A stretch of DNA of 64,000 bases from Desulfosporosinus shakirovi (GTDB lineage: Bacteria; Bacillota; Desulfitobacteriia; Desulfitobacteriales; Desulfitobacteriaceae): assembly GCF_020595055.1 (NCBI RefSeq), contig NZ_JAJDOO010000001.1:280739-344738 (forward strand), read 5' to 3'. The notes below the pieces were generated by a model. That model worked only from the letters and a program-made list of their open reading frames with translations, searched no databases and was not told where the DNA came from. How positions within the stretch are numbered: position 1 is the stretch's first letter; each line of letters begins with the position of its first letter. A program made the translations under genes and the position numbers. Shown piece after piece: positions 55,272 through 64,000 of the stretch.

Positions 55272-57407
55272 CTACTCCCCGTAAAGAAGGCTTTCAGCCT
55301 GTATTATAAGGCTGTCCGGAACAACAACCGATCCACCTAACGCCCGAACCATAGGACGGGCACCTGCATCTCTGAGTTTTGTGAGGTAAGCCTCCGTTGC
55401 TGGGGGCAGAGTGCTAAGAGCAGGGTCAATCAGAAGGACTGGATCACCAGTCTTTGCCGCTAATGCACTTCCGGCAATCGCATCTCGAAAATCAAACCCA
55501 TTTGCTAAATAAACAATTTTGGGATTGGTTGAAAACTCGTTAAGGACAACGCCCGCCGTATCAAAGCGATCATTTCCTGCCAGGCGTTTAATAGCAGCAT
55601 TAGGGGCTAACTCTTTAATTTGTGCTTCTACGGACTGGGAAATCACAGCCGCTCCGCCAATAATATATACGGCAGAAGGCTGATTACCGGAAATATAAGC
55701 CTTCGTTCTATCCGCAAGAGAGTTCTGAGAAACCAAGAGTGTAGGGTACTGTTTTGAACCTACAAGACTGGCGGAACCAAGTGCATCCGGGAAACTTTCC
55801 CCTGAAACTATGACTACAGGCGTTCCCGGCCCTACATTAGCCTTATCCACTACAGCCATACCTGTTTCGTAAAGATCGAACCCGCTTATGCGTTCAATGT
55901 TTGCATGTCCACCCTTAATAAGTTCTGTTTCGAACGCCGTACCAATCGCTACAGTTCCGCCAATAATAAGTATTTTTGTATCAGGTTTCGAATGTTTAGC
56001 AATATAATCAAATGCTTCTGAGGATTCCTCAACCGTAGCTCCTGCCAGTAAAATTGGCGCATTGAATTTTTTGGACAAGATATTAGAAGATAACGCATCA
56101 GTATAGTTGAGACCGGATACTAAGATAATGTTATCACATTGACCGCTCTCATACTCTTCAGCAATAGTTCTGGCTGTTTTGTAGCTGTCTTGCCCTGCTA
56201 AACGCATCGAGCCTTCCGCAGTTCCTTCAGGCACCATGGATTCCATCAAATCCATATAATCAAAGGAGTTGTTTTCATTTAATACCGGAATTTCAATCTC
56301 AACCGGTCGGTTGATTCCCGAAGTTACAGTACTAAAGCTCACCTTCAGATTTAAATTGCCTTTTACCTCTTCAGACGTACTCTCTTGTGACGTCAGATTA
56401 TTCATCAATTGATTAATCTCGTTTAAATTCACTTCAAGATCAATGATCCCGCTCTGTTTAACAACATACCCATTAACAATAGCATATTCTAACTTGACGC
56501 CCTCATCACCTAAAAAAGTTACATCATCAAATTGATCCATAACCTTATTAAATTCAGTTAGAAACTCTTGCTTATCAGCATCAAATTCCTCGAAGGCTTT
56601 ATCAAATTCGCCTAAGGTGTTTGCATCTTCCGGAAGTTGACTAAGTTCTAGGATTGAATGCATAAACTCCTTAACAAACATCATAGCCTCTTCGTCCTGG
56701 GTGAAATTATTGACCGTATATCGGATAAGCTTCTTTAATTGTGCATCATTGAGCTTCACTTCATAGAGTTTTGCCGACTTGCGGCCATCGTTGGTTTCTA
56801 CATACTGACTTCCCTTGGAAACCACATTGACATCCGGATTAAAGCGTTTAGCATAACTGGTTAAAAAGTCAACTTGTTTTGATTGCATTTTACTAATTAA
56901 TTCCGTAAGCTGACTAAAGTTCATAGGTTCAGATGCACCCATATCAGAGGGATTCATCACCATATATTCCTTTCCCGCAAATTGTGGCGGAAAAGATGCT
57001 GATGCTACTTGTGGAATTTTAATAACCTCTATGATTTTTGGAGTATCACCGGTCAAATCCGAGTCTACCCAAACAGGCATATTAAAGCTCATACCCTGTA
57101 AGTCCAAGTCCATGTCAACTTGTGATTTAACAACAGTCTTTTCTTTATTAGTGCTTGTTTTAGCATTCAAACTTAGTTTAGCATTATTCATAAATGCCTT
57201 AGCCATATCTACTTGTTGTTGAACTTCAGGATCAAAACCCGAGCCACTTAATTGTAAGGTGATCGTTGTCTGCTGCTGCAGAGACGTCACATCTTGCATT
57301 TTCATAGAAGCATCAAAAAGAACCTGCTGATTCTGACTGCACCCCGTAACTGCCAGCATTAAAGTTAATAATCCCACAAGCCAAGTCATTTTCATCTTCG
57401 ATCTCAT
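55272..57407 (-). CDS. Lipoprotein with C-terminal cell-wall-binding repeats (CWB2)
   Basis: This 711-residue exported protein has a signal peptide with a lipobox near LAVTGC, then a lysine/glutamine-rich region of about 350 residues of unknown function. That region contains LQQQTTITLQLSG and repeated beta-like segments. Three CWB2 repeats follow (about 400-705), each with VSGxxxxDALS- and IIGG-type motifs, which bind anionic wall polymers. It is probably a cell-surface protein. The ATG at 57407 has AAGGAGG upstream. Confidence 0.82.
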   Translation of the reverse strand: MRSKMKMTWLVGLLTLMLAVTGCSQNQQVLFDASMKMQDVTSLQQQTTITLQLSGSGFDPEVQQQVDMAKAFMNNAKLSLNAKTSTNKEKTVVKSQVDMDLDLQGMSFNMPVWVDSDLTGDTPKIIEVIKIPQVASASFPPQFAGKEYMVMNPSDMGASEPMNFSQLTELISKMQSKQVDFLTSYAKRFNPDVNVVSKGSQYVETNDGRKSAKLYEVKLNDAQLKKLIRYTVNNFTQDEEAMMFVKEFMHSILELSQLPEDANTLGEFDKAFEEFDADKQEFLTEFNKVMDQFDDVTFLGDEGVKLEYAIVNGYVVKQSGIIDLEVNLNEINQLMNNLTSQESTSEEVKGNLNLKVSFSTVTSGINRPVEIEIPVLNENNSFDYMDLMESMVPEGTAEGSMRLAGQDSYKTARTIAEEYESGQCDNIILVSGLNYTDALSSNILSKKFNAPILLAGATVEESSEAFDYIAKHSKPDTKILIIGGTVAIGTAFETELIKGGHANIERISGFDLYETGMAVVDKANVGPGTPVVIVSGESFPDALGSASLVGSKQYPTLLVSQNSLADRTKAYISGNQPSAVYIIGGAAVISQSVEAQIKELAPNAAIKRLAGNDRFDTAGVVLNEFSTNPKIVYLANGFDFRDAIAGSALAAKTGDPVLLIDPALSTLPPATEAYLTKLRDAGARPMVRALGGSVVVPDSLIIQAESLLYGE

Positions 57408-57551
57408 TTTTTTCCTCCTTAAAACCACTATTATATATTTATAACTAGTTCTACGATAAAGCTCTAATCCCTCCTTATTTAGGAAATTTATTATAAAACA
57501 AAAATTCCACCATTAGTATATATATGCCATAACCCTTCATCACTAGTATTT

Positions 57552-57590
57552 AAAAAGGGCAAGCTTGCCTCTGGCAAACTCACCCTTTTA
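57552..57590 (-). terminator. Terminator of leuS
   Basis: AAAAGGG and CCCTTTTT outer arms with TTGCC/GGCAA inner pairing lie just after the leuS stop codon at 57599. Confidence 0.75.
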
Positions 57591-57598
57591 GACTATTT

Positions 57599-60100
57599 TT
57601 ACTTAACGACAATGTTAACCAGCTTCCCCGGTACCGTAATGACTTTCACGATGGTTTTTCCGGCGGTCCATTCAGCAACTTTAGGCTGAGCAAGCACTAG
57701 TTTTTCCAATTCAGCAGCCGAAATTTTGGCAGCCACTTGAATCCGTTCCCGAACTTTCCCGTTCACCTGAAGAATTACCGTCACTTCATCTTGTACAAGA
57801 GCCGCTTCATCCACTACAGGCCATGGCTGTGAATGAATGCTCTCTGTGTGTCCAAGCTCTTGCCAAAGTTCCTCCGTAATATGCGGAGCTATCGGGGCAA
57901 GAAGTATAAGAATCCCTTCCAAAGCCTCTCGACCCACTGCAGCATCCGCTGTTGGCTGCTCCTTATAAATATATAGAGCATTAACCCATTCCATAATAGT
58001 ACTAATGGCTGTATTAAAATTGTAGCGCTTTCCGATGTCGACGGTTACCCTCTGGATAGCCATATGGGTGTGGCGACGCATTTCTTTACCGACTGGGTCT
58101 AATTTCCTCCATCTGTCCGTTGGGTCAGAAGTCGATGCCTTGTCTTGATTCTCTTTTAAAAGTGGCTCATATTGAGCAACCAAGCGCCAAATTCGATTCA
58201 GAAAACGATAACACCCTTCAACCCCTTGATCACTCCATTCCAGATCTCTCTCCGGTGGAGCAGCAAACAGAATGAACAAACGGGCCGTATCTGCCCCATA
58301 TTTCCCAATAATTGCTCCGGGACTAACCACATTCCCCTTCGATTTAGACATTTTTGAGCCATTCATACAAACCATACCTTGGGTTAGCAGGTTTTGGAAG
58401 GGTTCATCAGCCTCCAAGTACCCAAAATCCCTTAAGCCCTTCGTAAAAAAGCGCGCATAGAGCAGATGCAGAATCGCATGCTCTACCCCACCAACATATT
58501 GATCGACATTCATCCACTGATTAACCGCTTTTTTAGAAAAAGCTTCTTCATCATTACGAGGGTCAGTATAACGAAGGAAATACCAAGAAGAACAGGCGAA
58601 GGTATCCATCGTATCCGTTTCACGCCGAGCAGCGCCCCCGCACTTAGGGCATGTTGTTTCAATAAACGAGGGGGATGTGGCAAGGGGATTTTCCCCTGCT
58701 TTAAAGACCACATCCGGCGGCAGCATCACCGGCAACTGATCTTCCGGAACCGGTAAAGTTCCGCAGGAATCACAATAAATCATGGGAATAGGCGCTCCCC
58801 AATAACGTTGACGAGAAATCAGCCAATCACGCAAACGGAAATTAACCTTCCGCTGACCAATACTCAGGCGCTCTACTTCATCGGCAATCCGCTCCAAAGC
58901 CTCATCACTGCCTAGTCCATCGAAGGCATGGGAATTAACCATAATCCCTTCCCCTGTGAAAACCGCTTTGAGCGATTGATCCTTCGCTTCAGGTAAGCTC
59001 CCGGGAGCCACTATAACTGTTTTAATTTCCAGGTTATACTTCGTGGCAAATTCAAAGTCCCTTTCATCATGAGCCGGCACGCCCATGACCGCTCCGGTTC
59101 CGTATTCCAGCAGAACATAGTTAGCAATCCAAATAGGCACTTTTTTACCACTCAGCGGATTGAGACAATGTGCCCCGATAAACAGCCCTTCCTTTTCTGC
59201 ATCCGTAGAAGTTCGGGCAATTTCATTAAGCCCTTTCATCTTTTCAATAAAAGCCAACACATCCGCCTCGTACTCTGTCCCAGTCACCAGTTCAAGGACG
59301 AGTGGGTGTTCCGGAGCCAAGACCAAATAGCTCACCCCAAAGAGAGTATCAACTCGGGTGGTATACACCGGGATCTTCTCCGAATGCTCTTCCAGCGCAA
59401 AGTTCAGTTCCACTCCTTCAGAACGGCCGATCCAGTTGCGCTGCATAGTTTTAACCTTTTCAGGCCATCCCGGCAACTTATCTAAATCCTGAAGCAAGAC
59501 ATCCGCATAATCCGTGATTTTGAAAAACCACTGTTCCAGACTTTTCTTCGTTACCAGCGTATCACAGCGCTCACACCCGCCGTCCACGACTTGTTCATTC
59601 GCAAGCACTGTGGCACAGGAAGGACACCAGTTAACGGCAGCCTTCTTCTTATACACCAAACCATGTTTATGAAACTCTAAAAACAACCACTGTGTCCATT
59701 TATAATAACCCGGATGACATGTCGCCACCTCTCGGTCCCAGTCATAGGAAATCCCCATCTCTTGAAGCTGGCGCCGCATATTCTCGATATTCTTCCAAGT
59801 CCAGTCTGCCGGAGGAGTCTGGTGCTTAATAGCAGCATTTTCCGCCGGCAGGCCAAATGCGTCCCATCCGATGGGGTGAAGCACATTATGGCCGGTCATT
59901 CGCTTATAGCGAGCAATAACATCCGCTATAGAATAATTGCGCACATGCCCCATATGCAAATCTCCCGAAGGATAAGGAAACATAGCTAAAGCATAATACT
60001 TCGGCTTCGAGGAATTTTCCTCCGTTTGATAAGCTTTGCTATCCACCCACTCTTTCTGCCACTTCGATTCGATCTCAGGAAACGAGTACCTCTCTTGCAT
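57599..60100 (-). CDS. leuS: Leucyl-tRNA synthetase
   Basis: LeuRS (833 residues) charges tRNA-Leu and edits mischarged products. The class I motifs [18 protein letters not shown] and KMSKSKGN are present. The CP1 editing domain (about 220-420) and two zinc-type CxxC pairs ([21 protein letters not shown]) are visible. It has its own T-box leader upstream. Confidence 0.97.
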   Translation of the reverse strand: MQERYSFPEIESKWQKEWVDSKAYQTEENSSKPKYYALAMFPYPSGDLHMGHVRNYSIADVIARYKRMTGHNVLHPIGWDAFGLPAENAAIKHQTPPADWTWKNIENMRRQLQEMGISYDWDREVATCHPGYYKWTQWLFLEFHKHGLVYKKKAAVNWCPSCATVLANEQVVDGGCERCDTLVTKKSLEQWFFKITDYADVLLQDLDKLPGWPEKVKTMQRNWIGRSEGVELNFALEEHSEKIPVYTTRVDTLFGVSYLVLAPEHPLVLELVTGTEYEADVLAFIEKMKGLNEIARTSTDAEKEGLFIGAHCLNPLSGKKVPIWIANYVLLEYGTGAVMGVPAHDERDFEFATKYNLEIKTVIVAPGSLPEAKDQSLKAVFTGEGIMVNSHAFDGLGSDEALERIADEVERLSIGQRKVNFRLRDWLISRQRYWGAPIPMIYCDSCGTLPVPEDQLPVMLPPDVVFKAGENPLATSPSFIETTCPKCGGAARRETDTMDTFACSSWYFLRYTDPRNDEEAFSKKAVNQWMNVDQYVGGVEHAILHLLYARFFTKGLRDFGYLEADEPFQNLLTQGMVCMNGSKMSKSKGNVVSPGAIIGKYGADTARLFILFAAPPERDLEWSDQGVEGCYRFLNRIWRLVAQYEPLLKENQDKASTSDPTDRWRKLDPVGKEMRRHTHMAIQRVTVDIGKRYNFNTAISTIMEWVNALYIYKEQPTADAAVGREALEGILILLAPIAPHITEELWQELGHTESIHSQPWPVVDEAALVQDEVTVILQVNGKVRERIQVAAKISAAELEKLVLAQPKVAEWTAGKTIVKVITVPGKLVNIVVK

Positions 60101-60215
60101 AAAAACCTTCCCCCTTAGAATAAGTCACTCACTGTTTATATTCTCTAATTTGAAATAAGTATTAGTTTTATTTTATCCACTCATTAGTGTGCCCGAAACA
60201 TAGGGGTCTGAATAT

Positions 60216-60415
60216 AAAAATCTCTCGTCCCTAAAGGGACGAGAGATCTACTCCCGTGGTACCACCCATTTTCATTAGTGCTTAAGCGATCTTAACGGTT
60301 CGCACCGGTGTTCATTGCAACCTGAACACAGCTCCAGGGCGAGTTCCCGAAGTTCCCAATAACGGCTTGCACCTCCCGCCGCCTCTCTTAAAAGGGTTCC
60401 ACAGTACTGCTCCCT
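60216..60415 (-). promoter_or_regulatory. T-box leader of leuS
   Basis: The minus strand carries the T-box GGTGGTACCACGGGAG. A terminator follows at 60216-60247 (ATCTCTCGTCCC paired with GGGACGAGAGAT, then TTTTTA). A TATAAT box lies upstream near 60436, without a clear -35. Uncharged tRNA-Leu should trigger readthrough into leuS. Confidence 0.92.
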
Positions 60416-60455
60416 ATCATAGCATTTACGTGTTTAAATTATATGCCTATTAGAA

Positions 60456-60815
60456 TTAATGCTCGATCGGACTCACTGACATGACTTCCGCATCTTTCCA
60501 CAAACGTTCAAGCTGATAAAACTCCCGTTGATCCGGAGTCATAACATGAATCACTAAATCACCGCCACAATCCATCAAGACCCAGTTGGCCGTTGGCAAT
60601 CCTTCAAGATGAACAACCGGTATTCCTATCTCCGGCAACTTCTCTTCCAAATGGTCAGTAATGGCTTTAACTTGAGTGGTGGTATTTCCAGTCACAATTA
60701 AGCAATAATCCGTAACCATGGAAATCCCCTTTAAACTCAGAAGGGTAATGTCCCCACCTTTTTTGTCTTCAACAAAATCGACAACCTTATCAAGTATTCT
60801 TTGATCCAGTTCCAA
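60456..60815 (-). CDS. rsfS: Ribosomal silencing factor RsfS
   Basis: RsfS (119 residues) binds L14 and blocks subunit joining in starvation. GDITLLSLKGISMVTDYC and the end DLVIHVMTPDQREFYQLERLW are characteristic. It overlaps the yqeK end by 26 bp. It lies in the standard nadD-yqeK-rsfS order, here interrupted by an RRM gene between nadD and yqeK. Confidence 0.94.
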   Translation of the reverse strand: MELDQRILDKVVDFVEDKKGGDITLLSLKGISMVTDYCLIVTGNTTTQVKAITDHLEEKLPEIGIPVVHLEGLPTANWVLMDCGGDLVIHVMTPDQREFYQLERLWKDAEVMSVSPIEH

Positions 60816-61386
60816 TATTTAACCTCCTTTGTAAATCATCAAACGTCAATTGAGTTAATGGATGAATGGGACGTTTGCTTTCTTTTAAATATATTAAAGT
60901 GTGTTCAACACAGGCCAACGTTCCCTTTTCTAAATTATCATACAAGGATTGACGCAAAATGTCCACTTTTGGAAAATCACGATCACGTTCGGTTAGATCA
61001 GCACTGTAAATGAGCATCTCCAATGGTCCCATTCCCGGTCTTCCTAAAGTATGATTCTCGACAGCCGCTAAAACTTCTGCATCATCTAACCCATAATAAT
61101 GCTCCAACCAATAAGCAGCCACCGGCCCGTGCAAAACATAGGGGCTCTGCGCATCCTCAGGATAATGCAGCAAATTCCACCGTCGCGCGTACCTAAGTTG
61201 ATTATTCAAAGAAACTTCTTTTGCTAAATCATGCACTAACCCTGCACAACGAGCCCTGACAGGATCCAATCCATGATGATCAGCCAGTTGCTCTGCCCAA
61301 TCTGCCACACCTAACGTATGCCTGAATCGTTCCTCTGAAAGAACTCGGGCCGCCAGATCCCTTAGCACTTCAACCTGCAATATCAC
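60790..61386 (-). CDS. yqeK: HD-domain hydrolase YqeK (Ap4A hydrolase type)
   Basis: This 198-residue HD protein shows RFRHTLGVADWAEQLADHHG and LVHDLAKE, the metal-binding HD core. YqeK proteins hydrolyse diadenosine tetraphosphate symmetrically. It is overlapped by rsfS downstream and preceded by the RRM gene's terminator. Confidence 0.9.
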   Translation of the reverse strand: MILQVEVLRDLAARVLSEERFRHTLGVADWAEQLADHHGLDPVRARCAGLVHDLAKEVSLNNQLRYARRWNLLHYPEDAQSPYVLHGPVAAYWLEHYYGLDDAEVLAAVENHTLGRPGMGPLEMLIYSADLTERDRDFPKVDILRQSLYDNLEKGTLACVEHTLIYLKESKRPIHPLTQLTFDDLQRRLNIGTGSKNT

Positions 61387-61465
61387 GTATCCCCGCTCCT
61401 CTTTATCTCCACATTCTCTTTAACTATTTATTTTATCAAGTAAACGCTTACGATGCAAAATATAA

Positions 61466-61496
61466 ATGGGAGCCCCCCACAAGCGGAGGTCTCCCA
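61466..61496 (-). terminator. Terminator after the RRM gene
   Basis: ATGGGAG and CTCCCAT outer arms with CC/GG inner pairing are followed by TTTATATTTTG on the minus strand, just past the stop codon at 61509. It isolates the RRM gene from yqeK. Confidence 0.75.
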
Positions 61497-61508
61497 TACA
61501 GTCGCAGG

Positions 61509-61760
61509 TTACATTTGTTTTGGTTTAGCTTCGTTGACCGTTAATGGTCTTCCGCCAAAATCTTTGCCATTTAGCTCTTCCGCCATACGTGCTGCATCCG
61601 TTTCCTCAACCTCGATGAACCCAAACCCCCGGGAACGGCCAGTTTCACGATCGGTAATAATCCGACTGCTTTCAACTTGACCATATTCACTAAAGAATTG
61701 ACCAAGTTCTTCAGCTGTCGTATTCCACGGAAGATTTCCGACATAAAGTGTTGTTGGCAT
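61509..61760 (-). CDS. Small RRM RNA-binding protein
   Basis: This 83-residue protein is a single RNA-recognition motif. RNP2 is LYVGNLPW and RNP1 is RGFGFIEV, with aromatic residues in place for stacking on RNA. Similar stand-alone RRM proteins in bacteria are often cold-induced; the targets here are unknown. The ATG at 61760 has GAGGTGA upstream. Confidence 0.9.
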   Translation of the reverse strand: MPTTLYVGNLPWNTTAEELGQFFSEYGQVESSRIITDRETGRSRGFGFIEVEETDAARMAEELNGKDFGGRPLTVNEAKPKQM

Positions 61761-61899
61761 GATAACTGTCACCTCTATCTTGTATTAATCATTGATCGTT
61801 TTTAGTATGATCAAATCCAGACAGAGTATGCGAAATAAAAACAATGATTAATTACAAAATTGAACAGTTTGAAGTATTTTTGTTGCAAATCTGTATATT

Positions 61900-62508
61900 T
61901 CATGAATCTGCATAAAGTCTATGTTGCTCAAGATAAAGACGCACACTCTCAGGCAAAAGGTAACGAATGGGTTCTCCACGCCGGACCCTAGCTCTAATAT
62001 CGGTTGAAGAAATCGCTAAGGCGGGAACTTCCAGATAATGAATTTTCCCCTGAGTCTCAGGATGTTCATGTTGAACCTTCAGAAAGAAATCACTCGCATC
62101 AAACCCAGGGCGCGCTGCGCCAATATATTGAATCAACCTAAATATTTCTTCCGCCTCGCGCCAAGAAAAGATCTCTAACAGAGCATCTGATCCTGTAATA
62201 AAATAAAGCTCATATTCCGGCCAGTCACGACGTAAAACGCGCAAGGTTTCAACCGTATAGGACGGACCTTCCTTCTCAATTTCCACCCGAGAAATATCAA
62301 AGGCCGGGTTATCTTGAATAGCTAGTTTCACCATCTCATAGCGCATTTCTGCTGCTGAGATGTCTTTTCTATCTTTATGTGGAGGCGTCCCCGTCGGTAT
62401 AAATAACACTTTGCTCAACTTAAACTCAGCACGTGCCATTTCCGCAGCAACCAGATGCCCATAGTGAATCGGGTCAAAAGTCCCGCCCATGATTCCTAAC
62501 CTATTCAT
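61900..62508 (-). CDS. nadD: Nicotinate-nucleotide adenylyltransferase
   Basis: NadD (202 residues) joins ATP and nicotinate mononucleotide to make deamido-NAD. The nucleotidyltransferase motif GGTFDPIHYGHL is at the N-terminus and ISSTDIRARV near the C-terminus. It is the first gene of the nadD-(RRM)-yqeK-rsfS segment. Confidence 0.95.
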   Translation of the reverse strand: MNRLGIMGGTFDPIHYGHLVAAEMARAEFKLSKVLFIPTGTPPHKDRKDISAAEMRYEMVKLAIQDNPAFDISRVEIEKEGPSYTVETLRVLRRDWPEYELYFITGSDALLEIFSWREAEEIFRLIQYIGAARPGFDASDFFLKVQHEHPETQGKIHYLEVPALAISSTDIRARVRRGEPIRYLLPESVRLYLEQHRLYADS

Positions 62509-62830
62509 ATAATAAATTCCTCTTCCGTTTTTGGTTTTATGTCCAGTAGTTTAAAGATCAGTGAATAAAAAGCTACAAAACGATTCTTCGGAGTTCGTTC
62601 GCCTTAGCATTTTCAGTATACCACGCTCAGTCCACTATCAACCTCCAAAACTCCGTATTTTTCACCTTACTAGGTAAAACGCAGGTTAAGGCATCTTCAA
62701 CCCATACCTGCGTTTTACCTTAGAGAAGATTCTTATGGTTTGCAGATAGATGCTTCCCAGTAGATGAATATATCATTTTTGATCCTTTTGAATAGACCGC
62801 TGCCTAAATGACTCGAACAGTTTTTCTTAA
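62509..62830. other. Spacer between nadD and the collagen-like gene
   Basis: No gene. It holds a perfect 14-bp inverted repeat GGTAAAACGCAGGT (62673-62686) with ACCTGCGTTTTACC (62706-62719), a probable terminator of the collagen-like gene despite the lack of a close T-tract. Confidence 0.55.

Positions 62831-64000
<1,170 letters not shown>

Overview
The window comes from a Gram-positive, endospore-forming, nitrogen-fixing anaerobe of the Firmicutes. Best guess is the Peptococcaceae (Desulfosporosinus/Desulfitobacterium type); the genus is inferred from gene content and order, not proven. Supporting signs are glyQ/glyS and leuS T-box leaders, the hrcA-grpE-dnaK-dnaJ operon with a CIRCE operator, sporulation genes (yqfC, yqfD, spoIIP), a BclA-like collagen protein, AGGAGG-type ribosome sites with frequent GTG/TTG starts, and a nif cluster in the order nifI1-nifI2-H-D-K-E-N-X-fdx-B-V described for heliobacteria and Desulfitobacterium.

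Layout. 1-3318: glyQ and glyS (glyS runs off the left edge) behind a T-box. 3468-6503: a plus-strand osmoprotectant ABC transporter, ending in a small element with matching inverted ends. 6529-29487: a long minus-strand housekeeping block in classic Firmicute order (nudix, DUF4342, recO, deoC, era, cdd, dgkA, ybeY, pgpH, yqfD, yqfC, yqeY, rpsU, hinT, mtaB, rsmE, prmA, dnaJ, dnaK, grpE, hrcA, hemW, lepA). 29987-32657: an AraC regulator and two formimino-folate genes. 32881-44456: the nif cluster with an elaborate leader. 44659-53033: murJ, spoIIP, a four-helix membrane protein, rpsT, holA, comEC, comEA. 53475-64000: a PhoH-type protein, a cell-wall-binding lipoprotein, leuS behind a T-box, rsfS, yqeK, an RRM protein, nadD and the C-terminal end of a collagen-like surface protein.

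The most interesting region is the nif leader (43294-44456, minus strand). Reading with transcription: an ANTAR-target-like pair of hairpins overlapping a terminator; a gene for a HutP-family RNA-binding antiterminator; about 260 nt of NAG-rich RNA containing a 14-unit, 8-nt-period array; a strong terminator hairpin; a 28-codon ORF overlapping the start of nifI1; then the nif structural genes. In Bacillus subtilis HutP binds regularly spaced NAG triplets next to a terminator in hut mRNA. The arrangement here suggests that nitrogenase expression is controlled by two serial attenuators, one served by a HutP homologue encoded in the leader. The mechanism is inference; the parts are visible in the sequence.

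Two families of structured intergenic repeats also stand out. Family 1 (about 10281-10584, 18704-18967, 53308-53474, remnant 8553-8568) begins immediately after the stop codon of the upstream gene and has a hairpin with compensatory changes between copies. Family 2 (22101-22303 and 22321-22527 in tandem, 46438-46622) carries a conserved core of about 28 nt enclosed by stems of differing sequence. No tRNA, rRNA, CRISPR array, transposase or prophage was seen.
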